Source: Verrucomicrobiia bacterium (lineage in GTDB: Bacteria; Verrucomicrobiota; Verrucomicrobiia; Limisphaerales; JAEYXS01). Taken from it: a stretch of 64,000 nt of DNA. The DNA lies in NCBI GenBank assembly GCA_036405135.1, contig DASWYF010000002.1:1-64000 (forward strand). Direction: 5' to 3'. The notes under the pieces were generated by a model. It was not told where the DNA came from. It ran no database searches and saw only the letters and a program-made list of their open reading frames with translations. This document shows positions 1-7,310 of the stretch, piece after piece. Within the stretch, counting starts at the first letter, position 1; every line of letters begins with the position of its first letter. The position numbers were made by a program, and so were the translations under genes.

Positions 1-107
1 GCGTCTTCAGCGCCACCCGCCGCAAAGCGCGTGGTTACCGCTCCTCCACCTACCTCATCACCATGCTCTACTTCCTCGCAGGCAAACTCCGCCTGCCCCA
101 GCACTGA
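1..107 (+). CDS. Transposase C-terminal end (ISL3-like), cut by window edge
   Basis: The open frame enters at base 3 and ends with TGA at 105-107. Its 34 residues include the stretch RRKARGYRSSTYLITMLYFL followed by AGKL. This resembles the last helix of ISL3-family (IS204/IS1001/IS1165) transposases, where K-x-ARG-[FY]-R is followed by a hydrophobic segment and a G-x-L. The family call rests on this short match from memory. The rest of the gene lies left of the window, so whether the element is intact cannot be judged, and no terminal inverted repeat was recognised downstream. Confidence 0.55.
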   Translation, partial: VFSATRRKARGYRSSTYLITMLYFLAGKLRLPQH

Positions 108-329
108 ACCCATTCCACTGAAAACAGCGAAGAACCGAAAATATTATAGTTCACTCGCTTGTCATATAGGCATTTATGCCCAGTTCGGGGATAGCCAAGA
201 TGGGTGTTTGGGGTGGGTGAAAGTCATTTCGGAGCAGCCAGTTGCCAAAAGGGATCAGGGAGAAATGTTAAATTTCAGGCGTGAACTCTGAGGCGGCCGG
301 GCTTATCCTAGCCCAACTTTATCCCTAAA

Positions 330-1289
330 ATGAAACGATTGGCAGGTATTCTGGGCGGCTTGATGGTAGCTTTCACCATGCAAGCGGATGTCACGATGGA
401 AAAGGTGAATTTCGGCGGGTGGCCGAATTGCATCCGTTTGAGCAACAAGAACATCGAGATGGTGGCTACGACGGATGTGGGGCCGCGTATCCTGCGCCTA
501 GCGGTGCCGGGTGGAGACAATGTCTTCAAGATCTGGCCAGACCAGGCTGGGGCTAAAGGCGGGGACCAATGGCGAATCTATGGAGGTCATCGGTTCTGGC
601 ATGCACCGGAGGATAAGGTGCGTTCTTACCAGCCGGATAATGAACCGGTGGAGGTGTCATGGCAGAACGGAGTGCTCAAGCTGACCCAGAAGCCAGAGCC
701 TAAGACGGGATTGCAGAAGGAGATTGAGATCACGATGCATCCGAGCGAGGCACGGGTGGAGGTGAAGCATCGCTTGAAGAACAATAACTTGTGGGCGGTG
801 GAAGCGGCACCTTGGGCGCTCTCGGTGATGCAAGGTCCAGGAAAAGCGATCATCCCGCAAGAGCCGCCATCGAAGGATCTGTTGCCGGCGCGGCCGATGG
901 CGTTGTGGGGTTACACGGATATGCGTGATCCACGATGGACGTGGGGCTCGAAGTTCATCCAGCTTCAGTGCGATCCAGAGAACAAGAAGGCGCAGAAGAT
1001 CGGCATCCGCAATTCACCGGGTTGGGCGGCATATCAGGCGAAGGATGTGCTGTTCTTCAAACGTCTGCCGTTTGATGCGAATGCGACGTATCCGGATTTC
1101 GGTTGCAATACGGAGTTGTATACGAATGGGGATATGCTGGAGGTGGAGAGTGTGGGGGCATTGACGAAGATGGCTCCAAACGCGGCGGTGGAACATGTGG
1201 AGACGTGGTTCCTGCTGAAGTATCAGGCGGGCAAGGATGAGAATGAGATGGCGGACAAGTTGAATCTATTGGTGAGAGGGTTGAAATAA
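330..1289 (+). CDS. Secreted DUF4380-type protein (mutarotase-like fold)
   Basis: This 319-residue protein starts with a short signal peptide (MKRLAG.., hydrophobic to about residue 18, probable cleavage after MQA). The body has features I associate with DUF4380 proteins: an early ND-type recognition segment with TTDVGPRILRLA, then GGHRFWHAPED, and a late GYTDMRDPRWTWGSKFIQL. DUF4380 proteins are predicted to share the beta-sandwich of aldose mutarotases, but their substrates are unknown. No Shine-Dalgarno sequence is visible. The BNR-type gene begins 9 nt after its stop, so the two are probably co-transcribed. Assignment is by motif recollection only. Confidence 0.7.
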   Translation: MKRLAGILGGLMVAFTMQADVTMEKVNFGGWPNCIRLSNKNIEMVATTDVGPRILRLAVPGGDNVFKIWPDQAGAKGGDQWRIYGGHRFWHAPEDKVRSYQPDNEPVEVSWQNGVLKLTQKPEPKTGLQKEIEITMHPSEARVEVKHRLKNNNLWAVEAAPWALSVMQGPGKAIIPQEPPSKDLLPARPMALWGYTDMRDPRWTWGSKFIQLQCDPENKKAQKIGIRNSPGWAAYQAKDVLFFKRLPFDANATYPDFGCNTELYTNGDMLEVESVGALTKMAPNAAVEHVETWFLLKYQAGKDENEMADKLNLLVRGLK

Positions 1290-1297
1290 TTCAAGGC

Positions 1298-2428
1298 ATG
1301 AACCTGCTGCGGACATCCGCCCTGTGTCTTGCGCTTCTGTTAACAGGAGCTTCTGCTGGGCCGTTGATGGCTGCAGAGACGGTTGCGATCGATCGATTGC
1401 CAAAGGGGTGTGTGCAGCCGCAATCGGTGGTGGATGATGCAGGCACGGTGCATGTGGTTTATCTGAAGGGCGAGGGGCAAGGGCAGGATATCGAATACAT
1501 GTATCGCAAAGCGGGTGAAGCGAAGTTCTCTCCAGCGGTGCAGGTGAACAGCATCGCGGCCAGTGCGGTGGCGACGGGGACGATCCGGGGAGCGCAGGTG
1601 GCGGTGAGCAAGGATGGGACGGTGCATGTGCTGTGGAACGGTACGATGGCATCCGCGCAAGTGCCGGGAGGGGGTTCGCCGCTTTTCTATACGAGGCTGA
1701 GTGCGGGCAAGTTCGAGCAGCAGCGCAATTTGATGACGAAGACGTTCATGCTGGATGGCGGCGGATCGATCGCAGCGGGGCCAGGCGGTGCGGTCTATGT
1801 GGCATGGCATGCCAGCAAATCTTCGCAGCCGGGCAAGGAGACAGATCGTGGTGTCTACTTGGCGACATCCTTGGATAACGGAAAGACGTTTAGTGCGGAA
1901 CGTGAAGTCAATCCGCCGAAGAGCGGGGCGTGTGCGTGTTGTGGATTGCGCATCCAAGTGGATGAAAAGGGTGAGGTGAACCTGCTGTTCCGCGCGGCAT
2001 TTACGGCGTTGGACCGGGATATTCTGTGGTTGCGTTCGGCGGATCAGGGGAAAACCTTTCAAGTGGTGAACCGGGATGCGTGGAAGATCGGCCAATGCCC
2101 GATGAGTTCGGCGTGGTTGCGGGATGGCTGGGCGGCTTGGGAGGCAGACGGGAAGGTGAAGTTCAGCCGGATGGACGGTGGCCTGACTTATTCGCCAGCC
2201 GGGGACGTGAAACGAAAGCACCCGGTGGCGGTCCAATCTAAAGATGGCAAGGCTTTGCTGATCTGGACCGAGGGCACGGGTTGGAAGAAGGGCGGTTCGG
2301 TGGTCTGGCTGGAATTGGGGGCGGATGGGAAGCCGTTGGGACCGGTCCAGAGACGGGATGACCTGCCGGTTTGGGGCTTGGCGACGGCTTGGGCTGGGGC
2401 CAAGGGTGGTTGGGGCATGCTATATTGA
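1298..2428 (+). CDS. Secreted sialidase-like BNR-repeat protein
   Basis: A 376-residue protein with a signal peptide (hydrophobic residues 5-24, probable cleavage near LMAAE). The body has repeated units of the sialidase/BNR beta-propeller type: DDAGTVHVVYL, SKDGTVHVLWNG, GPGGAVYVAWHA, SLDNGKTFS and SADQGKTF. The S-x-D-x-G-x-T-F Asp-box recurs at least twice. A Cys cluster, GACACCG, lies mid-protein. BNR propellers occur in glycosidases and in non-enzymatic binding proteins, and I cannot identify the catalytic Arg triad, so no enzymatic activity is claimed. It follows the DUF4380 gene closely on the same strand. Confidence 0.7.
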   Translation: MNLLRTSALCLALLLTGASAGPLMAAETVAIDRLPKGCVQPQSVVDDAGTVHVVYLKGEGQGQDIEYMYRKAGEAKFSPAVQVNSIAASAVATGTIRGAQVAVSKDGTVHVLWNGTMASAQVPGGGSPLFYTRLSAGKFEQQRNLMTKTFMLDGGGSIAAGPGGAVYVAWHASKSSQPGKETDRGVYLATSLDNGKTFSAEREVNPPKSGACACCGLRIQVDEKGEVNLLFRAAFTALDRDILWLRSADQGKTFQVVNRDAWKIGQCPMSSAWLRDGWAAWEADGKVKFSRMDGGLTYSPAGDVKRKHPVAVQSKDGKALLIWTEGTGWKKGGSVVWLELGADGKPLGPVQRRDDLPVWGLATAWAGAKGGWGMLY

Positions 2429-2482
2429 AGCGACTGGTGACTAAAACCTTGGGCGAAAGTGAGTAATATGCAGAGGCAGGCG

Positions 2483-2511
2483 TTGACAGGGCAAAGGGCT
2501 TCTGATTATTT
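2483..2511 (+). promoter_or_regulatory. Possible sigma-70 promoter for the coiled-coil protein gene
   Basis: A perfect TTGACA (2483-2488) is followed after 17 nt by TTATTT (2506-2511), a weak -10 element. It lies 28 nt before the start codon at 2540. The -35 is strong and the -10 poor, so confidence is modest. Confidence 0.4.
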
Positions 2512-2539
2512 CTACCGCTCGTAATCCGTTACACATCAC

Positions 2540-3304
2540 ATGGCCATTAAAATTTTGTTGATTTTGGCACTGCTCACCGGCGGTGGATCCATTGCTGTCA
2601 GCCACTTCATGGTGAAGCCGCGCATCGAGAAGGCGGAGAAGGAGGCCAAGGACAACAACCAAAAATATATCGCGGAACAAGCCGCGAAGGGACGTGTCCA
2701 AACAGAACTGAACGAGACCAAGCAGGTCTTGGACACCACGAAGTCTGAACTGGAGACGACGAAGACGTCGTTGGCTACCAAGACCACCGAAGCTGAAGCG
2801 GCGAACGCCAAGGTGACCGAGTTGACGGGCACGGTGAACGCCAAGACCAAAGAGATTGCCGATATCAAAGCTGCCAATGCAGAGTTTGTCGCGTTTGGCA
2901 AACCGATGTCTGATATCAAAGCTACGTACGCCAAAGTTCCAGTGCTGACCAAAGAACGCGACGTCTTCACCGCTGAGAACAAAGTTCTCCAAGTGGAAGT
3001 GAACCGGTTGAAGAACAAGATGCGCGAGCTGGATAAAAACTCTCTCATCGCTCCAGCAGTCCGTTTGCCGGCTGGCTTGTCCGGTAAAATTACCTCGGTC
3101 GATCCACGCTACGAGTTCGCGATCATCAATGTGGGTGGCAAGCAGGGGGCCTTGGTGGATGGTGAGATGGTCATCACCCGTGGTGGTGAGATGGTGGGCA
3201 AGGTGCGCATCTCCTCAGTGGAGCCGGACTATTCTGTCGTCAATATCATCCAATCTTGGAAGAAAAAAGATGCAGTTGAAGGCGATACCGTTCTGGTGCA
3301 ATAG
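2540..3304 (+). CDS. Membrane-anchored coiled-coil protein of unknown function
   Basis: A 254-residue protein with an N-terminal hydrophobic segment (residues 3-22, probable signal anchor). A long charged coiled coil rich in K, E, T and A follows at about 28-165, with a tandem pattern around LNETKQVLDTTKSELETTKTS. The C-terminal domain of about 85 residues reads as a small beta-barrel (GKITSVDPRYEFAIINVGGKQGALVDGEMVI, then VGKVRISSVEPDYSVVNII). That C-terminus resembles the beta domain at the end of MreC-like and other periplasmic coiled-coil proteins, but the match is too loose to name it. It is probably periplasmic. A tiny lipoprotein gene follows 18 nt after its stop. Confidence 0.6.
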   Translation: MAIKILLILALLTGGGSIAVSHFMVKPRIEKAEKEAKDNNQKYIAEQAAKGRVQTELNETKQVLDTTKSELETTKTSLATKTTEAEAANAKVTELTGTVNAKTKEIADIKAANAEFVAFGKPMSDIKATYAKVPVLTKERDVFTAENKVLQVEVNRLKNKMRELDKNSLIAPAVRLPAGLSGKITSVDPRYEFAIINVGGKQGALVDGEMVITRGGEMVGKVRISSVEPDYSVVNIIQSWKKKDAVEGDTVLVQ

Positions 3305-3322
3305 TAGATGTCAGTAACGGAT

Positions 3323-3493
3323 ATGAAGAAACTGACTTTGAACAAGATTGTAGCGGGAATGTTGCTGGCCGGAGTCATGATGGTGGCAGCGGGTTGCAAT
3401 ACGCCGGAATCTGATAACCGTTCTGCCCGTCCGTGGAATGCGCCGAAAGGTTGGGAAGGCGGATTGCCTGTAGGGCTGACGGAAGGCCGCTAA
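3323..3493 (+). CDS. Tiny lipoprotein with NRSARPW tail
   Basis: This 56-residue product starts MKKLTLNKIVAGMLLAG and has a lipobox, VAAGC, with Cys near residue 25. The mature part is only about 31 residues and carries DNRSARPWNAPKGWEGGLP. An in-frame ATG at 3308 is possible, but the lysines after the ATG at 3323 make the better signal-peptide n-region. Short lipoproteins with an S-A-R-P-W-N motif recur in verrucomicrobial genomes, and their role is unknown. A strong intrinsic terminator begins 20 nt after the stop. A related but broken copy lies just downstream. Confidence 0.6.
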   Translation: MKKLTLNKIVAGMLLAGVMMVAAGCNTPESDNRSARPWNAPKGWEGGLPVGLTEGR

Positions 3494-3512
3494 ACGGCAG
3501 TAGATTTACATT

Positions 3513-3542
3513 AAAAAAGGCCGGATAAATCCGGCCTTTTTT
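3513..3542 (+). terminator. Intrinsic terminator after the tiny lipoprotein gene
   Basis: AAAAAAGGCCGG (3513-3524) pairs with CCGGCCTTTTTT (3531-3542) around a 6-nt loop that can partly pair as well. The stem is GC-rich and is flanked by an A-run and a T-run, so it could act in both directions. Confidence 0.9.
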
Positions 3543-3574
3543 ATTTCCAGTGAAAAGCAGAAAACGAGGGGGAC

Positions 3575-3762
3575 ATGATGAAATTCATCGAAGCAGTCCA
3601 ATGGATTGTGGCGATTATTTGTCTCGGCAGTGTCATCGGGCGGGCGGGATGCTGACAAAGAAAGCGGACAGCGATCCCAAGAACCGTTCGGCGCAACCTT
3701 GGGGCTCACAGGGCAAATCAGGCACGGCCAGCTTGCCGGGTGGCTTGAACGAGAAACGATAG
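3575..3762 (+). pseudogene. Second tiny lipoprotein gene, broken at the lipobox
   Basis: From the ATG at 3575, preceded by a good GAGGGGG ribosome site, the frame reads MMKFIEAVQWIVAIICLGS, runs to AGC and then meets TGA at 3653-3655. The tail continues in another frame as LTKKADSDPKNRSAQPW and ends LPGGLNEKR at 3762. That tail matches the preceding lipoprotein (NRSARPW.., LPVGLTEGR). A single-base change at the G/C-rich junction around 3640-3653 would restore a roughly 60-residue lipoprotein. The sequence ATGCTGA also allows a restart at 3649. It could be a real frameshift, a sequencing error or a coupled pair. It sits between two terminators. Confidence 0.55.
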
Positions 3763-3770
3763 AAACAAAA

Positions 3771-3801
3771 AAGCTGCCTGAGTGAGGCAGCTTCTTTTTT
3801 T
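3771..3801. terminator. Bidirectional intrinsic terminator between convergent genes
   Basis: AAGCTGCCT (3771-3779) pairs perfectly with AGGCAGCTT (3785-3793) around a 5-nt loop. A T-run follows at 3795-3801 and an A-run precedes, so it can end both the broken lipoprotein transcript and the nuoA transcript arriving from the other side. Confidence 0.9.
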
Positions 3802-3819
3802 GTAATGTGTGATTAAGGC

Positions 3820-4206
3820 TTAGCTCTTCCAGTCGAAAGCGCCTTTCTTCAAGGCGTAGATATAGCCGATGAAGAGGATGCCGAGGAAAGAGATCATAGA
3901 ACCGAAGATGAGGCTCGCGTTCTCCACCAGCATCTGTTTGTAAACCACCGCCCAAGGATAGAGGAACACGACCTCGATATCGAACAGGATGAAGAGCATC
4001 GCCACGAGGTAGAACTTCACGGAGAGCCGGTTGCTGCCTTCACCGATGGGCAACATGCCGCACTCATAGGGGATGTCCTTGGTCGGATTGCGCTTGCCGC
4101 GCACGCCGAAGAAATAGGAGGTGGCGAGCATGCCGACGGCAAAGCCAACGGCGATCAGGCCCAAAATCAAAACCGGGATATACTGCTCTAACTGCGACTG
4201 TTCCAT
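3820..4206 (-). CDS. nuoA: NADH-quinone oxidoreductase subunit A
   Basis: A 128-residue, three-helix inner-membrane subunit of complex I, matching the usual NuoA length. Helix 1 spans about 9-31. The conserved loop reads PTKDIPYECGMLPIGE and ends RLSVKFYLVAMLFILFDIEV, the NuoA signature with the Cys-containing loop and the F-D-x-E-V helix. A third helix lies near the C-terminus. NuoA sits in the membrane arm next to the quinone tunnel. It is last in its transcription direction, followed by a terminator, and no other nuo gene is adjacent. That is unusual, because nuoA normally opens the nuo operon. Confidence 0.95.
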   Translation of the reverse strand: MEQSQLEQYIPVLILGLIAVGFAVGMLATSYFFGVRGKRNPTKDIPYECGMLPIGEGSNRLSVKFYLVAMLFILFDIEVVFLYPWAVVYKQMLVENASLIFGSMISFLGILFIGYIYALKKGAFDWKS

Positions 4207-4259
4207 AAACCGGGCGAAAACGTAGGGGCGGGAAGGGGGATTGGCAAGTGAAACCGTTT

Positions 4260-4958
4260 CTAATTAGAGCGAGGGCTTAAGCGAACGGAATCCGATACGA
4301 TCACTTTTAGGATGCCATCTTTTTGCATCAAAGTGACTGTCAACCGGCGGACCTTTCCTTCCCGCGGCTGATTGCTTTGGCCTGTTACAGGGACCGGTTG
4401 AGGGTCAAGCGCTTGCTCAAAGATGCAATACCCGCTATGGTTATCGACACGGTTAAAGCGGTTTTTCCGGATAGTTAAGTTTTCGCTGAGAGAATCAAAT
4501 TCCACGCCCTCCCACTCGCGAAGATCATATCCCGCCTTGGAAAGAGTTTGTGCTGTGATGGCGATGGCGCTTCTCTCAGACAAATCCATTTGTTCCGGCG
4601 GAACTGGATAACTAAACGTCTGTATTCCGCCAGTTGGCACTTTCGTTACAACAGAAGGCCATGCATCCTCAGCGCGCGTGATGGCGAACGCGAAAAGTAT
4701 GAGGACGACAGTGGGCAATCCAAGCCACAGAAACAAAGCCACGCTATCAGGTGCGGACCGGGTTTTTCTGCGGTTGGCGATCAATCCTGCCGTATCGGGC
4801 AGTTGCAGGTGTATGCGGGCCTGCCGGATTCTGGCTCGTAAACACTGGATGAAATCGCTCTTCGGAGTGACGGGCAATGGCTGAGCTGCCCGAATTTCCC
4901 GGACGCGGGAGAGCACGGATGAATAGGGAGAAACCTCAGGCTGTTCCGGACTCTTCAT
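4260..4958 (-). CDS. Single-pass membrane protein of unknown function
   Basis: A 232-residue protein with a charged cytoplasmic N-terminus of about 75 residues (many Arg), one transmembrane segment (about 76-96, ALFLWLGLPTVVLILFAFAI) and a C-terminal domain of about 130 residues outside the membrane. The layout resembles anti-sigma factors or membrane regulators, but no known domain is recognised and there is no sigma factor next to it. It lies 53 nt upstream of nuoA on the same strand and may be co-transcribed with it. Confidence 0.5.
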   Translation of the reverse strand: MKSPEQPEVSPYSSVLSRVREIRAAQPLPVTPKSDFIQCLRARIRQARIHLQLPDTAGLIANRRKTRSAPDSVALFLWLGLPTVVLILFAFAITRAEDAWPSVVTKVPTGGIQTFSYPVPPEQMDLSERSAIAITAQTLSKAGYDLREWEGVEFDSLSENLTIRKNRFNRVDNHSGYCIFEQALDPQPVPVTGQSNQPREGKVRRLTVTLMQKDGILKVIVSDSVRLSPRSN

Positions 4959-5054
4959 GGCGTGCTTGCAACATTAAGGAACGCCGTTCTTGCCGAAATA
5001 GCAAGCCTCTAAAGCGCCTGGGCAGACGCATCAAAAGAAAAACGGAGGAAGCAT

Positions 5055-5770
5055 CAGCGGCTGGGCTGGCTCGAACATTTGAAGGCAATACCCGGCCCGT
5101 GGGTCGTGGGCCGATGTGACCATGAACTGTTGATCTGCTGGGCATCGGGCTTTGCTGCCTGCTTTTGCGCGGGGAGACCTTCGGAGACATGGCCGGTTTT
5201 GGGCGGCGGATCATCGCCCCGTGTGGTGGTCAACGCGTGGGCGGCGAGCAACGCGCTGGTGTTGGAGCAGGTGGCGGTGCCGGACAAGACCAACAAGATC
5301 ACGTCCTTGCCAGATCTTTTCCGGGCCTTGGAACTGGCCGGATGCATCGTGATGGTGGATGCGGACGCCGAGTACGTGCTGGCGCTCAAAGCGCAACTAG
5401 TTCCAGGGCCATGCGTTACTGGCAGAGCGTGGACATGAATGGTTTGCCAATGGGCGGGGGTGCGGAGTGTGTGGGTGGAGGAAAGTGTGCAGCAGCGGGG
5501 GGCGACCAGCCGCCCGCGAGGGAACGCCGTTACTGCTTGAGCAGCCTGCCGGTGGGAGTCCAACCGTTTGCGCTGGCACTGGAGCGTGGAGTGGATGCTT
5601 GAACGGGCAATGCGGCGAAGACCGCAGCCTCGCCCGCACCGGCCATGCTGGCGAAAACCTCGCCACCTTGCGGCGGCTGGCCTTAAACCTTCTCAAACGC
5701 GGCAACAAAGCAAACCGCTCTAGCCTCTTGCACCTCCTCGCCTTTTGCTGCGTTTGCCTGGATTCATGGG
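5055..5770 (+). pseudogene. Decayed ISAs1-family transposase
   Basis: Pieces of one ISAs1 (H-repeat type) transposase appear in order but in different frames. LEHLKAIPGPWVVGRCDHELL (about 5075-5130) is the N-terminal L-x-x-I-P-D-x-R region. LLGIGLCCLLLRGETFGDMAG (about 5133-5200) is the conserved E-x-F-x-D-M segment. AWAASNALVLEQVAVPDKTN and ALELAGCIVMVDA (about 5230-5365) belong to the catalytic core, and AEYVLALKAQ follows directly, with the intervening stretch deleted. RRYCLSSLPVGVQPFALAL and then LARTGHAGENLATLRRLALN (about 5525-5690) form the C-terminus. Several frameshifts and at least one internal deletion make it non-functional. Terminal inverted repeats were not identified. Confidence 0.8.
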
Positions 5771-5779
5771 AATCAGGCA

Positions 5780-5808
5780 TTGACACTGGTTTTCATGGTC
5801 CCTAATTT
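5780..5808 (+). promoter_or_regulatory. Sigma-70 promoter driving purA
   Basis: TTGACA at 5780-5785, a 17-nt spacer and TAATTT at 5803-5808 make a near-consensus promoter. Transcription would start around 5815, about 70 nt before the purA start codon, so the terminator hairpin at 5830-5860 would lie inside the leader. The promoter lies just beyond the decayed ISAs1 copy and may derive from its end. Confidence 0.6.
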
Positions 5809-5829
5809 CTCTACGTAAATACCGAGCGT

Positions 5830-5860
5830 AGCCCCGCGTTTTACCACGACGGGGCTTTTT
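5830..5860 (+). terminator. Intrinsic terminator inside the purA leader (possible attenuator)
   Basis: AGCCCCG (5830-5836) pairs with CGGGGCT (5850-5856), and the final T begins a run of five to six T. The T-run ends 23 nt before the purA start. A competing 5-bp pairing, CTACG (5811-5815) with CGTAG (5827-5831), overlaps the left arm by two bases. The hairpin is seen directly; its role in regulation is inference. Confidence 0.7.
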
Positions 5861-5883
5861 ACTGTTCAGACTTATAGAGCACT

Positions 5884-7152
5884 ATGGCCAATACTATTCT
5901 CGTGGGCGCCCAGTGGGGCGATGAAGGCAAAGGCAAGATCATCGACGTGTTGACGGAAAATGCGGAAGTGGTGGTCCGCTCCCAAGGCGGCAATAACGCC
6001 GGGCATACCGTTTACATTGGTCCCAAGAAATATGTGCTGCACCTGGTGCCTTCCGGCATCTTGCGTGATAAGAAGAAATGCCTCATCGGCAACGGTGTGG
6101 TGTTGGACCCGATCGGCCTCGTGACGGAACTGGATGGTCTGGACAAGCTGGGCATCAAGGTGAAGGGCAAGCTCTTCATCAGCGAGACGGCGCATGTGGT
6201 GCTGCCGTATCATCGCGAACTCGACGCGCTCCGCGAATCCGGCAAGGGCAAGAAGAAGATCGGCACGACGAAGCGGGGCATCGGCCCGACGTATTGCGAC
6301 AAGGCGGCGCGCACGGGCATCCGCATGCATGAGTTCGTGGACAAGGAACATTTCGCCGCGAAGCTCAAGGAGCGCATCAAGGAGAACAACGAAGTGCTCA
6401 AGGCGCACGGTGTCAAAGCGCTCTCTTACAAGAAGGTGCTGGCGGATTACGAGAAGGCGGCGGATCGTCTGCGGCCTTTCGTGGTGAACACGGTGGTGAT
6501 GCTCCACGAGGAGATCAGCAAGGGCGCGAATGTGTTGTTCGAGGGGGCACAGGGGACGTTCCTGGACATCGATCACGGCACGTATCCGTATGTGACTTCT
6601 TCCAACACGACTTCTGGTGGTGCTTGCACGGGTTCCGGTGTGGGACCGAATCGCATCGATAATGTGGTGGGCGTGTTGAAGGCTTATACGACGCGCGTGG
6701 GCGAAGGCCCGATGCCGACGGAGAACCAGGAGATCAGCGATCTTTTGCATGGCATGGGCCGTGAATTCGGGGCGACGACTGGCCGGGCGCGCCGTTGCGG
6801 ATGGTTCGATGCGGTATTGACGCGTTACGCGACGATCGTGAACGGCATCGATGAACTGGCCGTGACGAACGTGGACGGTCTGGACACGGTAGACGTGATC
6901 AAGGTGTGCATCGCGTATCGCGTGGGCAAGAAGCGCTACGATTACGTGCCAAGCGATGTGGAAACACTCGCAAAGGTGGAACCGGTTTACGCAGAATTCC
7001 CCGGCTGGAAGACCTCCACGGAGAAGGCGAAGACCTGGAAGGATCTGCCGAAGAACGCGCAGAATTACCTGAAGGCCATCGCCGAACTGACGGGTGCGAA
7101 GCTGAAGATCGTGTCCGTGGGACCGGCCCGCGAGCAGACGATGATTCTGTGA
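5884..7152 (+). CDS. purA: Adenylosuccinate synthetase
   Basis: This 422-residue cytoplasmic enzyme joins IMP and aspartate using GTP, the first committed step to AMP. The N-terminal P-loop region reads WGDEGKGK, with catalytic Asp13; NNAGHT gives catalytic His41. GTTKRGIGPTYCDKAARTG and the GAQGTFLDIDHGTYPYVTSS segment are classic, and the C-terminal part carries the TTGRARRCGWFDA IMP/GTP loop. Length is normal for PurA (about 430). There is no strong Shine-Dalgarno sequence. Its leader holds a promoter and an intrinsic terminator. A palindromic repeat element separates it from uppS. Confidence 0.97.
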   Translation: MANTILVGAQWGDEGKGKIIDVLTENAEVVVRSQGGNNAGHTVYIGPKKYVLHLVPSGILRDKKKCLIGNGVVLDPIGLVTELDGLDKLGIKVKGKLFISETAHVVLPYHRELDALRESGKGKKKIGTTKRGIGPTYCDKAARTGIRMHEFVDKEHFAAKLKERIKENNEVLKAHGVKALSYKKVLADYEKAADRLRPFVVNTVVMLHEEISKGANVLFEGAQGTFLDIDHGTYPYVTSSNTTSGGACTGSGVGPNRIDNVVGVLKAYTTRVGEGPMPTENQEISDLLHGMGREFGATTGRARRCGWFDAVLTRYATIVNGIDELAVTNVDGLDTVDVIKVCIAYRVGKKRYDYVPSDVETLAKVEPVYAEFPGWKTSTEKAKTWKDLPKNAQNYLKAIAELTGAKLKIVSVGPAREQTMIL

Positions 7153-7165
7153 GCTGACCTGATCT

Positions 7166-7299
7166 GGTAGGGGCGAGGCTCTGTCGAGCCCTTGCCGATT
7201 GGGAAAACAGTTATCGAACGTCAGGCTCTCCCGAGTTGTCATTACTGGCATTCGGGAGAACTTTAGGTTAGTCAGGGCTCGACGGAGTCTCGCCCTACC
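7166..7299. repeat. Dispersed palindromic element, GGTAGGGCGAGGCT family
   Basis: The left end GGTAGGGGCGAGGCT..GAGCCC (7166-7191) and the right end GGGCTCGACGG..CGCCCTACC (7275-7299) form long imperfect terminal inverted repeats. Smaller hairpins lie within each end. The element fills the purA-uppS gap, starting 13 nt after the purA stop and ending 11 nt before the uppS start. Related ends occur at 42383-42419 and, degenerate, near 36195. Confidence 0.75.
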
Positions 7300-7310
7300 A
7301 TGATTTAGGA

